NCBI GenBank assembly: GCA_003644825.1
Contig: QNDJ01000055.1
Coordinates: 1-8,164, forward strand
DNA length: 8,164 nt
Direction of reading: 5' to 3'
Source of the DNA: B21-G16 sp003644825 [NCBI: Candidatus Zhuqueibacterota bacterium]
GTDB taxonomy: Bacteria; SM23-31; B21-G16
Shown here: piece by piece, positions 1 through 6,720 of the stretch
Layout: each line of letters opens with the position of its first letter
Position numbering within the stretch: the stretch's first letter is position 1
The notes under the pieces: generated by a model
What the model saw: only the letters and a program-made list of their open reading frames with translations
Told to the model about the DNA's origin: nothing
Database searches by the model: none
Translations under genes and position numbers: made by a program

Positions 1-69
1 ATTAAAAGATCTAGCAGAGACGCCCAAGATATTGAAATGACATTTATTTATTTTTCCGCACCAGAATAA
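1..69 (+). other. possible 3' tail of an upstream gene, frame uncertain
   Basis: Two forward frames are open from the window edge. Frame 1 reads about 22 codons to TAA at 67-69 and ends in ...FIYFSAPE. Frame 2 reads 12 codons to TGA at 38-40 and ends in ...ETPKILK. Either could be the C-terminus of a gene lying to the left, and frame 1 would stop inside the hairpin at 58-80. The stretch is too short to choose between them or to exclude chance, and I recognise no family. Confidence 0.2.
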
Positions 70-80
70 AATTCTGGTGC
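58..80. repeat. perfect hairpin, CCAGAAT-core family, copy 1
   Basis: The arms GCACCAGAAT (58-67) and ATTCTGGTGC (71-80) pair perfectly over 10 bp around an AAA loop. There is no T-run after either strand, so it is unlikely to be an intrinsic terminator. Its ACCAGAAT core is shared with the hairpin at 188-216, which marks them as copies of one small family. Confidence 0.6.
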
Positions 81-98
81 TGGACAAACCCAATGGTA

Positions 99-114
99 AG
101 TCATTAAAATGACT
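99..114. repeat. short palindrome
   Basis: AGTCATT (99-105) and AATGACT (108-114) are inverted around AA. As a hairpin this gives a 6-bp stem with a TAAA loop, followed by GTTTTA. It could be a protein site or a very weak terminator for a gene to the left; nothing decides. Confidence 0.3.
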
Positions 115-187
115 GTTTTACAAGGATTATAACTTTATTGTTAAAAATCCAATAACAGTTTCTTCAGAGGCTTCCAGAATATATTTA

Positions 188-227
188 CCACTACCAGAAT
201 TCGATTCTGGTAGTGGCATTCTGGTGG
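188..227. repeat. perfect 13-bp hairpin plus extra half-arm, CCAGAAT-core family, copy 2
   Basis: The arms CCACTACCAGAAT (188-200) and ATTCTGGTAGTGG (204-216) pair perfectly around TCG. Directly after comes a third half-arm, ATTCTGGTGG (218-227), as if a second hairpin had lost its left arm. It shares the ACCAGAAT/ATTCTGGT core with the hairpin at 58-80, while the outer stem differs. Confidence 0.6.
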
Positions 228-232
228 TATAT

Positions 233-262
233 AAACAACGAATTACACAGATTAAACGAATT
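233..262 (+). repeat. AAACAACGAATTACA repeat, copy 1
   Basis: The 15-mer AAACAACGAATTACA (233-247) recurs exactly at 838-852, and the similarity continues so that 26 of 30 positions match in the aligned 30-base blocks. Both copies sit at the edge of a hairpin element, which suggests a shared flank of a mobile or duplicated unit. It recalls the short ...AATTACACAGATTAA... words common in some environmental genomes; that resemblance is from memory. Confidence 0.45.
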
Positions 263-319
263 TTAGTTAAAATACCTTACATAATTTTCAACTATGTGTT
301 TATTGTTATAATAATCAAA

Positions 320-343
320 TCTCAAGCTGGGAGCTTGAGATAC
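320..343 (+). repeat. GGG(A)-loop hairpin, family A copy 1
   Basis: The arms TCTCAAGCT (320-328) and AGCTTGAGA (332-340) are perfectly complementary around GGG and are followed by TAC. Copies at 701-725 and 1067-1092 have the same G-rich loop and the same trailing (T)AC but different stem bases that still pair. Conservation is therefore of structure more than sequence. Confidence 0.6.
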
Positions 344-369
344 ACTGATCCATAATTAAATTAATATTT

Positions 370-391
370 ATATGTCGCTCCTACGGAGCTC
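370..391 (-). repeat. GAGCTCC hairpin, family B copy 1 (reverse)
   Basis: Read on the minus strand this is GAGCTCC, loop GTA, GGAGCGACATAT. The stem is GCTCC/GGAGC. It is the inverted relative of the copies at 618, 668 and 1207, and the left half of the composite block 376-450. Confidence 0.65.
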
Positions 392-411
392 TATTGTTGT
401 TTAACATTTTT

Positions 412-440
412 GCTACAAACATTTCACCCCTAACGGGGCT
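412..440 (-). repeat. GCCCC/GGGG hairpin element, family C copy 1
   Basis: On the minus strand the element begins AGCCCCGTTAGGGGTGAAA and ends in GTTTGTAGC. The stem is CCCC/GGGG with a four-base loop. It resembles family B in layout (stem, tetraloop, then a tail of the form GATATGT or GAAATGT), so B and C may be two branches of one repeat. It lies 20 bases from the family B copy at 370-391. Confidence 0.55.
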
Positions 441-617
441 TTAATAAAAAATATATTTCATTTTTTATATTTTATCCATGAGAATTTCATGACTGTATTA
501 TAGAGCCTTCTTTGTATGATTCCTGATTGTATGGTTACTGTTATATTACAATTATAAAGAATTCATCGCCTGTAAAGGATTATAAAGGCTTATAATAAAA
601 TATTATGCTTCATTAAA

Positions 618-640
618 GAGCTCCGTCAGGAGCGATATGT
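618..640 (+). repeat. GAGCTCC hairpin, family B copy 2
   Basis: GAGCTCC, loop GTCA, then GGAGCGATATGT. The stem GCTCC/GGAGC is kept in all good copies, while the loop varies (GTCA, GTTA, GATA, GTA). Copy 3 follows 50 bases downstream in the same orientation. Confidence 0.7.
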
Positions 641-667
641 CTGTAGAATGAAGATTAAAGAGGTATT

Positions 668-690
668 GAGCTCCGTTAGGAGCGGTATGT
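668..690 (+). repeat. GAGCTCC hairpin, family B copy 3
   Basis: GAGCTCC, loop GTTA, then GGAGCGGTATGT. It differs from copy 2 at two positions, one in the loop and one in the tail. The family A hairpin follows at 701. Confidence 0.7.
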
Positions 691-700
691 ACAATCAATT

Positions 701-725
701 GCTCGGGCAGGGATGCCCGAGCTAC
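701..725 (+). repeat. GGGA-loop hairpin, family A copy 2
   Basis: The arms GCTCGGGCA (701-709) and TGCCCGAGC (714-722) pair perfectly around GGGA and are followed by TAC. It lies 10 bases after the family B hairpin at 668-690. The stem differs from copies 1 and 3 by compensated changes. Confidence 0.65.
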
Positions 726-767
726 AGATGTTCCTTTTATAATATTAATAATTATATTTCTTTGTTT

Positions 768-783
768 TGCTCTACTGGAGCTC
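768..783 (-). repeat. degenerate family B copy
   Basis: TGCTCTACTGGAGCTC aligns with the reverse-oriented copy at 370-391 (GCTCCTACGGAGCTC) with changes that break the stem. The assignment is supported by its place in a longer block (767-840) that matches 376-450 along its length. Confidence 0.4.
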
Positions 784-803
784 CATTTCATTTTTTTCTT
801 TTT

Positions 804-832
804 GCTATAAACATCAAGCCACGTATAGAGCT
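804..832 (-). repeat. degenerate family C copy
   Basis: Starting with GCTATAAACAT and ending GAGCTAATAAAAA, it aligns with the family C element at 412-440 (GCTACAAACAT ... GGGGCTTTAATAAAAA). The central CCCC/GGGG stem has decayed. Confidence 0.4.
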
Positions 833-837
833 AATAA

Positions 838-867
838 AAACAACGAATTACATTGATTAATCTAATT
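838..867 (+). repeat. AAACAACGAATTACA repeat, copy 2
   Basis: This is the second copy of the block at 233-262. The first 15 bases are identical, and mismatches fall at 853, 854, 861 and 863. It directly follows the degenerate hairpin element at 804-832. Confidence 0.45.
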
Positions 868-919
868 ATACATAAAAATATTCTCTTATTGAATTTGATT
901 TAATAAATTCCGGTATTCA

Positions 920-1018
920 TTCAACATTATTGTTATAATTTCATAAGCAATTCCATAAGTAAAACAAATGCAATACTAACTGTCATTGCGAGCCCCATAC
1001 GGGGCATGGCAATCTTTT
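920..1018 (+). repeat. CATTGCGAG hairpin repeat with left flank, family D copy 1
   Basis: The core has nested inverted pairs: ATTGC (985-989) with GCAAT (1009-1013), and inside it GCCCC (992-996), loop ATAC, GGGGC (1001-1005). The core resembles the GTCATTGCGAG...GCAATC words scattered through many environmental bacterial genomes. The flank from 920 (TTCAACATTATTGTTA) and the core both align with 6309-6396 on the far side of the operon, so the repeat unit is about 90 bases long. Confidence 0.55.
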
Positions 1019-1034
1019 GATATTCTTTTGATAT
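1013..1034. repeat. perfect 11-bp tandem duplication
   Basis: TCTTTTGATAT occurs twice head to tail, at 1013-1023 and 1024-1034, at the right edge of the family D core. It is probably a slippage product. Confidence 0.6.
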
Positions 1035-1039
1035 TTTCA

Positions 1040-1062
1040 ATCCCTTTGTCGGGAGTGATATA
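1040..1062 (+). repeat. degenerate family B copy
   Basis: The right half, GTCGGGAGTGATATAT, matches the loop, stem and tail of family B (GTCAGGAGCGATATGT) at most positions, and TCCC/GGGA can still form a short stem. It lies inside the 980-1190 segment. Confidence 0.35.
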
Positions 1063-1066
1063 TAAC

Positions 1067-1092
1067 AGGTCAGGCAGGGATGCCTGACCTAC
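1067..1092 (+). repeat. GGGA-loop hairpin, family A copy 3
   Basis: The arms AGGTCAGGCA (1067-1076) and TGCCTGACCT (1081-1090) pair perfectly over 10 bp around GGGA and are followed by AC. The inner GGCA/TGCC is shared with copy 2; the outer pairs differ and remain complementary. Confidence 0.65.
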
Positions 1093-1157
1093 GATTCTGG
1101 TTATATTATACCCATAGAATAAGTATTAGATTGTGAATAGTTTCCCCACAATCCGAA

Positions 1158-1190
1158 TATTGCATTGCCCATACGGACAAGCAATGACAG
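1158..1190 (-). repeat. degenerate family D copy, reverse
   Basis: GCAATGACAG (1181-1190) is the exact reverse complement of CTGTCATTGC (980-989). It is preceded by ATTGC and a CCATACGG core that recalls CCCATACGGGG of the forward copy. The two arms frame a 211-base segment. Confidence 0.5.
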
Positions 1191-1206
1191 GAATGATTTT
1201 AATCAA

Positions 1207-1229
1207 GAGCTCCGATAGGAGCGATATGT
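1207..1229 (+). repeat. GAGCTCC hairpin, family B copy 4
   Basis: GAGCTCC, loop GATA, then GGAGCGATATGT. Only the loop differs from copy 2. It lies 17 bases after the family D segment that ends at 1190. Confidence 0.7.
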
Positions 1230-1544
1230 GAAAATATCATTTTAGTTAATACTTTTCAAAGCAGGTGAGAATACATACATCACATATCTTTTATAATATC
1301 GTTTTGAAAGTACCAGAGACATATCTAATGCCTGGGTAGTATCTTCTATACCCTGCTAACATCAATACCAAGAGCCACTAGAACAAATCCTCTACTCTTT
1401 CTTTTTTTTATCCAGGAGATATCCTGATAATTTTTCCCATAAACTTAAACAAAATAATTTACAATATATATTAATGATAATGCAAATAAAAATACTTCTT
1501 GATTTTTTCAATAATAAAATATATCTTTAGAGAATGTAATTAAA

Positions 1545-1550
1545 TATAAT
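1545..1550 (+). promoter_or_regulatory. candidate -10 box for the glycolysis operon
   Basis: A consensus TATAAT lies 29 bases before the pfk start codon, which would place transcription start near 1557 and leave a leader of about 23 bases containing the ribosome site. No good TTGACA-like -35 box sits 16-18 bases upstream (the sequence there is TATCTT-like). In DNA this AT-rich a TATAAT can be chance. Confidence 0.35.
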
Positions 1551-1579
1551 TGTGAACTTTAAAAAAAGGGATTACAAAT

Positions 1580-2611
1580 ATGAATATTGGGGTATTAACA
1601 GGTGGAGGTGATTGCCCGGGTTTAAATGCGGCTATAAGGGCTGTTACAAAAAGAGGTATAGATGAATACGGGTACAATATCCTTGGAATAAAGAATGGAT
1701 GGGACGGACTTGTTGAAGGTAATGTAGCACCATTAACACTTTATTCTGTATCTGGAATTTTACCAAAAGGTGGAACAATTCTCGGAACTTCCAGAAGAAA
1801 CCCTCTGAAAAATAGAGAAGACTGGCATAAGGTTCTGGATAACATCAGGAAATTTGAACTGGATGTAATTGTAGCAATCGGCGGTGAAGACACCCTCGGC
1901 GTAGCTTTAAAATTATATGATGAAGGAGTCAACGTTGTTGGTATACCTAAAACTATTGACAATGACCTCCAGGGAACTGATTATACTTTTGGTTTCGATA
2001 CCGCTCTTTATATAGCAACAGAGGCAATCGATAGAATTCACACAACCGCTGAATCTCACCACAGGGTAATGGTTGTAGAAGTGATGGGAAGACATACCGG
2101 CTGGATTGCTGTAATGTCCGGGATTGCCGGTGGTGCCGATTGTATCCTGATTCCTGAAGTTCCTTTCAGTATTGAAGAAATCGTAAAAATTATTCTGGGA
2201 AGAAAAAAAAGAGGTAAAACCTTCAGTATTGTAGTTGTCGCTGAAGGTGCTAAACCAAAAGAAATAAAAGAGCTCGTTACAAGAAGTAATAAAGTGGATG
2301 AATTTGGTCATATTTATCTTGGAGGAATTGCTGATGTACTTGGTAAAGAACTGGAAAAAAGAACAAATATGGAAACAAGAGTAACAATATTGGGTCATAT
2401 TCAAAGAGGTGGAACTCCAACTCCTTTTGACAGAATTCTGGCTACAAGATTCGGAGTTAAAGCAGTCGATATGATAAAAGAAAAACAATTTGGAAAAATG
2501 GCAGCTCTTATTGGTTCTTCAATAACTACTTCACCAATCGAAGAAGCTGTTAAAGAACCTAAAAAAGTGCCAGTAGAACTTTATGAAATCGCAAAAGTAT
2601 TTTTTAGATAA
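1580..2611 (+). CDS. pfkA: 6-phosphofructokinase, predicted pyrophosphate-dependent
   Basis: It phosphorylates fructose-6-phosphate to fructose-1,6-bisphosphate in the cytoplasm. The 343 residues contain the family motifs in order and line up with E. coli PfkA numbering: GGDCPGLN (9-16), GGED (101-104), PKTIDND (123-129, catalytic Asp127), MGRHTGW (169-175), AEG (Glu222) and GHIQRGG (272-278). ATP enzymes have Gly104 and usually Gly124. Here residue 104 is Asp and 124 is Lys, the pair found in pyrophosphate-using enzymes of the actinobacterial type (Amycolatopsis), while ATP-using relatives there keep Gly104. I therefore infer PPi as phosphoryl donor and a reversible reaction; the family is certain, the donor is not. 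The ATG start follows AAGGG at 1566-1570. It is the first gene of the operon, 15 bases before gap. The gene symbol pfp would also fit. Confidence 0.93.
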   Translation: MNIGVLTGGGDCPGLNAAIRAVTKRGIDEYGYNILGIKNGWDGLVEGNVAPLTLYSVSGILPKGGTILGTSRRNPLKNREDWHKVLDNIRKFELDVIVAIGGEDTLGVALKLYDEGVNVVGIPKTIDNDLQGTDYTFGFDTALYIATEAIDRIHTTAESHHRVMVVEVMGRHTGWIAVMSGIAGGADCILIPEVPFSIEEIVKIILGRKKRGKTFSIVVVAEGAKPKEIKELVTRSNKVDEFGHIYLGGIADVLGKELEKRTNMETRVTILGHIQRGGTPTPFDRILATRFGVKAVDMIKEKQFGKMAALIGSSITTSPIEEAVKEPKKVPVELYEIAKVFFR

Positions 2612-3630
<1,019 letters not shown>

Positions 3631-3631
<1 letters not shown>

Positions 3632-4827
3632 TGAAATATTCAATTGATAATATCGATTTTAAGGATAAAAAAGTCCTCATAAGGGTTGATTTTAATGTTC
3701 CTCTCGATAAGGATTGTTCCATTACCGATGATACCAGAATAAAAGCTGCCCTGCCAACAATTACTAAAGTGATTGAAAAAGGCGGAAAAGTTATTTTGAT
3801 GTCTCACCTTGGAAGACCAAAAGGAAAAGTCATCCCGGAAATGAGCCTGAAACCCGTTTCAGTGAGGCTCGGAGAACTATTAAATACAAAAGTTTTGATG
3901 GCTGATGATTGTATCGGAAATAAAGTATTACAGCAGATTGATAGTTTAAAATCAGGAGAAGTATTACTTCTTGAAAATCTGAGGTTTCATAAAGAAGAAG
4001 AAGCAAATGATGAGAAGTTCGCATCTGAGCTGGCAAAAAATGGAGAAATCTACATAAATGATGCTTTCGGGTCTGCTCACAGAGCCCATGCATCGGTTGC
4101 CGGTATATGCAAGTTTATGGATGTATGTATTTTCGGATATTTAATGGAGAAAGAAATAAAATTTCTTGGGAATCTTATTGTAGAACCAGAAAGACCCTTT
4201 GTTGCAATCCTTGGTGGCGCAAAAATATCAGGGAAAATAGAACTTATAAATAATTTGCTCGATAAAGTGGATTCTATCCTGATAGGGGGTGGAATGGCAG
4301 CTACTTTTTTCAAGGCTCAGGGAAAAGAAATTGGAGACTCTCTCTGTGAAGAAGATAAAGTATCTATCGCTAAATCAATCCTTGAAAAAGTCGAAAAAGA
4401 AAATAGAAAGTTATTATTACCTGTTGATGGTATAATTGTAGATTCCTTCGATAATAATGCTATGAAAAAGGTTGTATCTGTCGATGAGATAGAACCTGGA
4501 TGGCGGTTTATGGATATCGGGGAAGCTACTGTTAAAATCTTCAAAGAAGAAATAGCAAAGGCAAAAACTGTCTTCTGGAATGGACCGATGGGTGTTTTTG
4601 AGATGGATAATTTTGCAAAAGGGACATCAGCTATTGGGTATGCACTGGCGGAAGTCACTGAAAAAGGAGCAACAACTGTTATTGGCGGTGGAGATTCAGC
4701 CGCAGCTATTGCAAAGCTTGGGCTCAAATCGAAGGTAACTCATGTTAGTACCGGTGGTGGGGCTTCTCTCGAATTCCTTGAGGGAAAATCCTTACCAGGA
4801 ATAGAAGCTATAAAATCAAAATATTAA
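3631..4827 (+). CDS. pgk: phosphoglycerate kinase
   Basis: It transfers the acyl phosphate of 1,3-bisphosphoglycerate to ADP, giving ATP and 3-phosphoglycerate. The 398 residues match the usual bacterial length. The substrate-binding N-domain shows RVDFNVP (18-24), SHLGRP (58-63), LLENLRFH (113-120) and NDAFGSAHR (143-151). The nucleotide-binding C-domain shows ILGGAKISGK (193-202), FWNGPMGVFE (315-324), GGGDSAAA (352-359) and STGGGASLEFLEGK (373-386). The start ATG shares its A with the gap stop codon, and AGGAA at 3616-3620 lies inside the end of gap, so translation is likely coupled and yields matched to gap. Nothing is missing or odd. Confidence 0.97.
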
Positions 4828-4856
4828 TATTTTAAAAAAGGAAAGAAGAAATAATA

Positions 4857-5609
4857 ATGAGAAAGAAACTTGTCGCAGGCAACTGGAAAATGAATATGAA
4901 TGTTGATGAATCCAGAATGCTGGCAGAAGATATATTAAAGAAACTGGGAGATTTTAATGAAGCTGATGTTGTGCTCTGTCCACCCTTTACTTCCATTGAA
5001 ACAGTGCACAAGATTGTAGAGGATAGTATCATAGAGGTTGGTGCTCAAAATCTTTATTACGAAAAATCAGGGGCTTTTACCGGTGAAATATCAGCAGATA
5101 TGCTTGTATCTGCAGGGTGTAAATATGTAATTCTGGGGCATTCGGAAAGAAGAGAATACTTTAATGAGACCGATAAAATTATAAACAAAAAAATAAAAAC
5201 AGCTCTTGAATCGGAACTTATACCTGTTCTGTGTATTGGTGAAAAATTAAAACAGAGAGAGCAAGGTATAACAGATAAAGTTATCAGAAACCAGTTTGAT
5301 GGTTGTTTGAACGGAATTTTTCTGGAGAAACCCGATGATTTGATTATTGCTTATGAACCGGTATGGGCTATAGGAACAGGTAAAAATGCAACACCTGAAC
5401 AGGCTGAAGAAGTTCATATATTAATAAGGGGGCTGGTCAGTAAAAAATACACTACAGAAATAGCTGAAAATTTAAGGATTCTCTATGGAGGAAGTGTAAA
5501 ACCGGAAAACGCACGCTCTCTTTTTTCTATGAATGATATTGATGGTGGTTTGATTGGTGGAGCAAGCTTAAAAGCTGACTCTTTTGTAAGTATTATTAAA
5601 TCTATTTAG
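4857..5609 (+). CDS. tpiA: triose-phosphate isomerase
   Basis: It interconverts dihydroxyacetone phosphate and glyceraldehyde-3-phosphate, feeding gap. The 250-residue TIM barrel has all catalytic residues: Asn9 and Lys11 in AGNWKMN, His95 in ILGHSERR, and Glu167 in AYEPVWAIGTGK, whose second half is the flexible loop 6. The phosphate-binding YGGSVKPEN (210-218) and GGASL (234-238) close the barrel. It starts 29 bases after pgk, with AAGGAAAG about 4838-4845 and further purines up to the ATG. It ends in TAG, unlike the TAA of most of its neighbours. Confidence 0.97.
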   Translation: MRKKLVAGNWKMNMNVDESRMLAEDILKKLGDFNEADVVLCPPFTSIETVHKIVEDSIIEVGAQNLYYEKSGAFTGEISADMLVSAGCKYVILGHSERREYFNETDKIINKKIKTALESELIPVLCIGEKLKQREQGITDKVIRNQFDGCLNGIFLEKPDDLIIAYEPVWAIGTGKNATPEQAEEVHILIRGLVSKKYTTEIAENLRILYGGSVKPENARSLFSMNDIDGGLIGGASLKADSFVSIIKSI

Positions 5610-5666
5610 CAGGAACTTTTATATATTTCAGGTCGTAAAAATTAAAAAAATCAAGGGGAAAATAAG

Positions 5667-6110
5667 TTGGTAGCGATTCTTATATTTCTGCATATATTGA
5701 TTTGTATTGCACTTATGATTGTTGTTCTTTTGCAGTCCAGTAAAGGTGGTGGTCTTGCAGGGGCTTTTGGAGGAACAGGAGGTATGGGTGCAATATTTGG
5801 AGGAAGAGGTGCAGCAACTTTTCTTGCTAAAGCTACTACTGTTCTTGCTGTTCTTTTTATGCTCAGTAATATCGGGCACAATATTCTTTCAAAGGGGATT
5901 TCAGGAGCACCCAGAAGTATCATCCAGAAAGAAGCAATGAAAACCGGTGGAACTTCTCCTGCAGCGGCATTACCCGGGGTTCCTGTTGTGGAACAGAATA
6001 AAGAGGTAAAACAGACACCTGCAGGTAAAAAAGAAAATAAGAATCCTGCCAGTATAAAAACTGAAACAAAAAAGACAACAACCGGTAAGAAAAAGAAAAC
6101 AAAAAAATAA
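5667..6110 (+). CDS. secG: protein-export membrane protein SecG, TTG start
   Basis: SecG is the small accessory subunit of the SecYEG translocon in the inner membrane. Residues 3-22 form the first membrane helix and run into the family signature LLQSSKGGGLAGAFGG (21-36). The Gly-rich loop follows to about 50, and a second helix spans about 51-72. Known SecG proteins are usually 70-110 residues; this one has 147 because of a polar tail (about 75-147) that ends in a Lys/Thr-rich run (KKTTTGKKKKTKK). The start is TTG: no ATG lies between the in-frame stop at 5643-5645 and helix 1, while AAGGGG at 5653-5658 is well placed. Starting at the internal Met17 would destroy helix 1. It lies 57 bases after tpiA and 8 before the tRNA, so it is probably co-transcribed with both. 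Confidence 0.92.
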   Translation: MVAILIFLHILICIALMIVVLLQSSKGGGLAGAFGGTGGMGAIFGGRGAATFLAKATTVLAVLFMLSNIGHNILSKGISGAPRSIIQKEAMKTGGTSPAAALPGVPVVEQNKEVKQTPAGKKENKNPASIKTETKKTTTGKKKKTKK

Positions 6111-6118
6111 ACATATAA

Positions 6119-6203
6119 GCCGAAGTGGTGGAATTCTGGTAGACACGCCATCTTGAGGGGGTGGTGCCCTACGGGTGTGCGGGTTCGAGTCCCGCCTTCG
6201 GCA
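6119..6203 (+). tRNA. tRNA-Leu, anticodon GAG
   Basis: A class II tRNA of 85 bases. The acceptor arm is GCCGAAG (6119-6125) with CTTCGGC (6196-6202) and discriminator A. The anticodon arm is CCATC/GGTGG with loop TTGAGGG, putting GAG at 6155-6157. A long variable arm CCCTACGGG follows, and the T arm is GCGGG, TTCGAGT, CCCGC (6179-6195). The 3' CCA is not encoded (the genome continues CAAA), so a CCA-adding enzyme is needed. GAG reads CUC and CUU. It follows secG by eight bases, the same pairing as E. coli secG-leuU, whose tRNA also has anticodon GAG. Confidence 0.97.
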
Positions 6204-6209
6204 CAAAAT

Positions 6210-6243
6210 AAAGCCCTGAAAGTTTTTACTTTCAGGGCTTTTT
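6210..6243 (+). terminator. intrinsic terminator of the operon
   Basis: AAAGCCCTGAAAGT (6210-6223), loop TTTT, and ACTTTCAGGGCTTT (6228-6241) form a perfect 14-bp stem that runs into TTTTT. It begins seven bases after the tRNA and so ends the pfk-to-tRNA transcript. The A-rich left base and T-rich right base may also let it act for transcription from the right, but no converging gene is seen. Confidence 0.9.
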
Positions 6244-6677
6244 AGGTTATCACATTTTGTTTCTATTTTAATAACGAAGGGTTCGCTCACGAATTTTACT
6301 TCTATAGCTTCAATATTATTGTTACAGGATTATAAGTAGAGCAATACAACTACAGCTTGTCATTACGAATCCTACAGGAGATTCTATATTACAATCAAAA
6401 TGAATATGAAATTAATAAATTATGCAAGTTAAATTTTTAAGTTTCTGGATACGTTCATATCTAACAGATATTCCATTGCTAAGCAGAAGCAATTTGTTAT
6501 CCTTAAAAAACCTTTCCTTTGGTGTTCTCTTAAAGGTAATGTTTAATCTTTTAAAAGAATATTAATATCTTCTATTTTATTATTTGAAAACCCAATCATT
6601 TTTGTATATTATAACATTACATTTTGTAAAGATCAGCCTGAAGCTGAAAAATCACCTTCGTTAATCATTGCCTTTTT
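6244..6677. other. gene-free spacer between operon and accessory genes
   Basis: No protein or RNA gene is supported here. It contains the family D-like repeat at 6309-6396 and two weak hairpins: ATTGCT/AGCAAT at 6475-6480 and 6488-6493, and TCAGC/GCTGA at 6633-6647. Neither is followed by a T-run. Confidence 0.6.
6309..6396 (+). repeat. degenerate family D copy with left flank
   Basis: It aligns with 920-1014 in pieces: TTCAATATTATTGTTA with TTCAACATTATTGTTA, then ATAAGTA, then CAATAC, then TGTCATTACGAATCC with TGTCATTGCGAGCCC, ending in CAATC in both. The alignment needs gaps and the inner stem is decayed, so this is an old copy. It shows the repeats of the left desert are not confined to it. 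Confidence 0.4.
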
Positions 6678-6706
6678 TTGACAATATAATGGTTTTTTAA
6701 TATATT
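6678..6706 (+). promoter_or_regulatory. promoter of the HNH gene
   Basis: A perfect -35 box TTGACA (6678-6683) is separated by exactly 17 bases from TATATT (6701-6706, five of six consensus). Transcription would begin near 6713. It is the best-formed promoter in the window. Confidence 0.65.
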
Positions 6707-6720
6707 TTACCAGTATAGTC

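Larger units (their letters stand above)
1..1579. other. gene-free, repeat-rich intergenic region
   Basis: No reading frame in these 1.5 kb looks like a protein. The small frames near 603-860 run through hairpin repeats and have no Shine-Dalgarno site or recognisable motif. The stretch holds at least a dozen hairpin repeats of several families, listed separately, set in AT-rich filler. The last 350 bases before the operon, about 1230-1579, have no copy I can recognise and would hold the operon's control region. A weak hairpin at 1413-1426 (CAGGA, loop GATA, TCCTG, then ATAATTTTT) might be a poor terminator. Confidence 0.75.

Noticed and set aside
603-860. Small open frames on both strands (62 and 70 codons)
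   Set aside because: They run through family A and B hairpin repeats, lack ribosome sites and show no protein-like pattern.
58-1229. A CRISPR array, because of many short repeats
   Set aside because: The repeats are of several unrelated kinds, in both orientations and at irregular spacing, with no constant repeat-spacer period and no cas gene.
1248-1312. Inverted match TACTTTTCAAA / TTTTGAAAGTA upstream of the operon
   Set aside because: Imperfect (9 of 11) with about 40 bases between the arms in AT-rich sequence; not distinguishable from chance.
1334-1353. GGGTA ... TACCC hairpin before pfkA as a possible riboswitch or attenuator
   Set aside because: Only five pairs, no T-run and no recognisable riboswitch core.
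1913-2488. 191-codon minus-strand frame opposite pfkA
   Set aside because: It lies wholly within the phosphofructokinase gene, whose motifs are complete, and its translation is rich in Ser, Phe, Asn and Cys as expected of a shadow.
5651-6290. Long minus-strand frames opposite secG and the tRNA
   Set aside because: They mirror secG's Gly/Lys-rich codons and run through the tRNA and terminator; secG is clearly the real gene.
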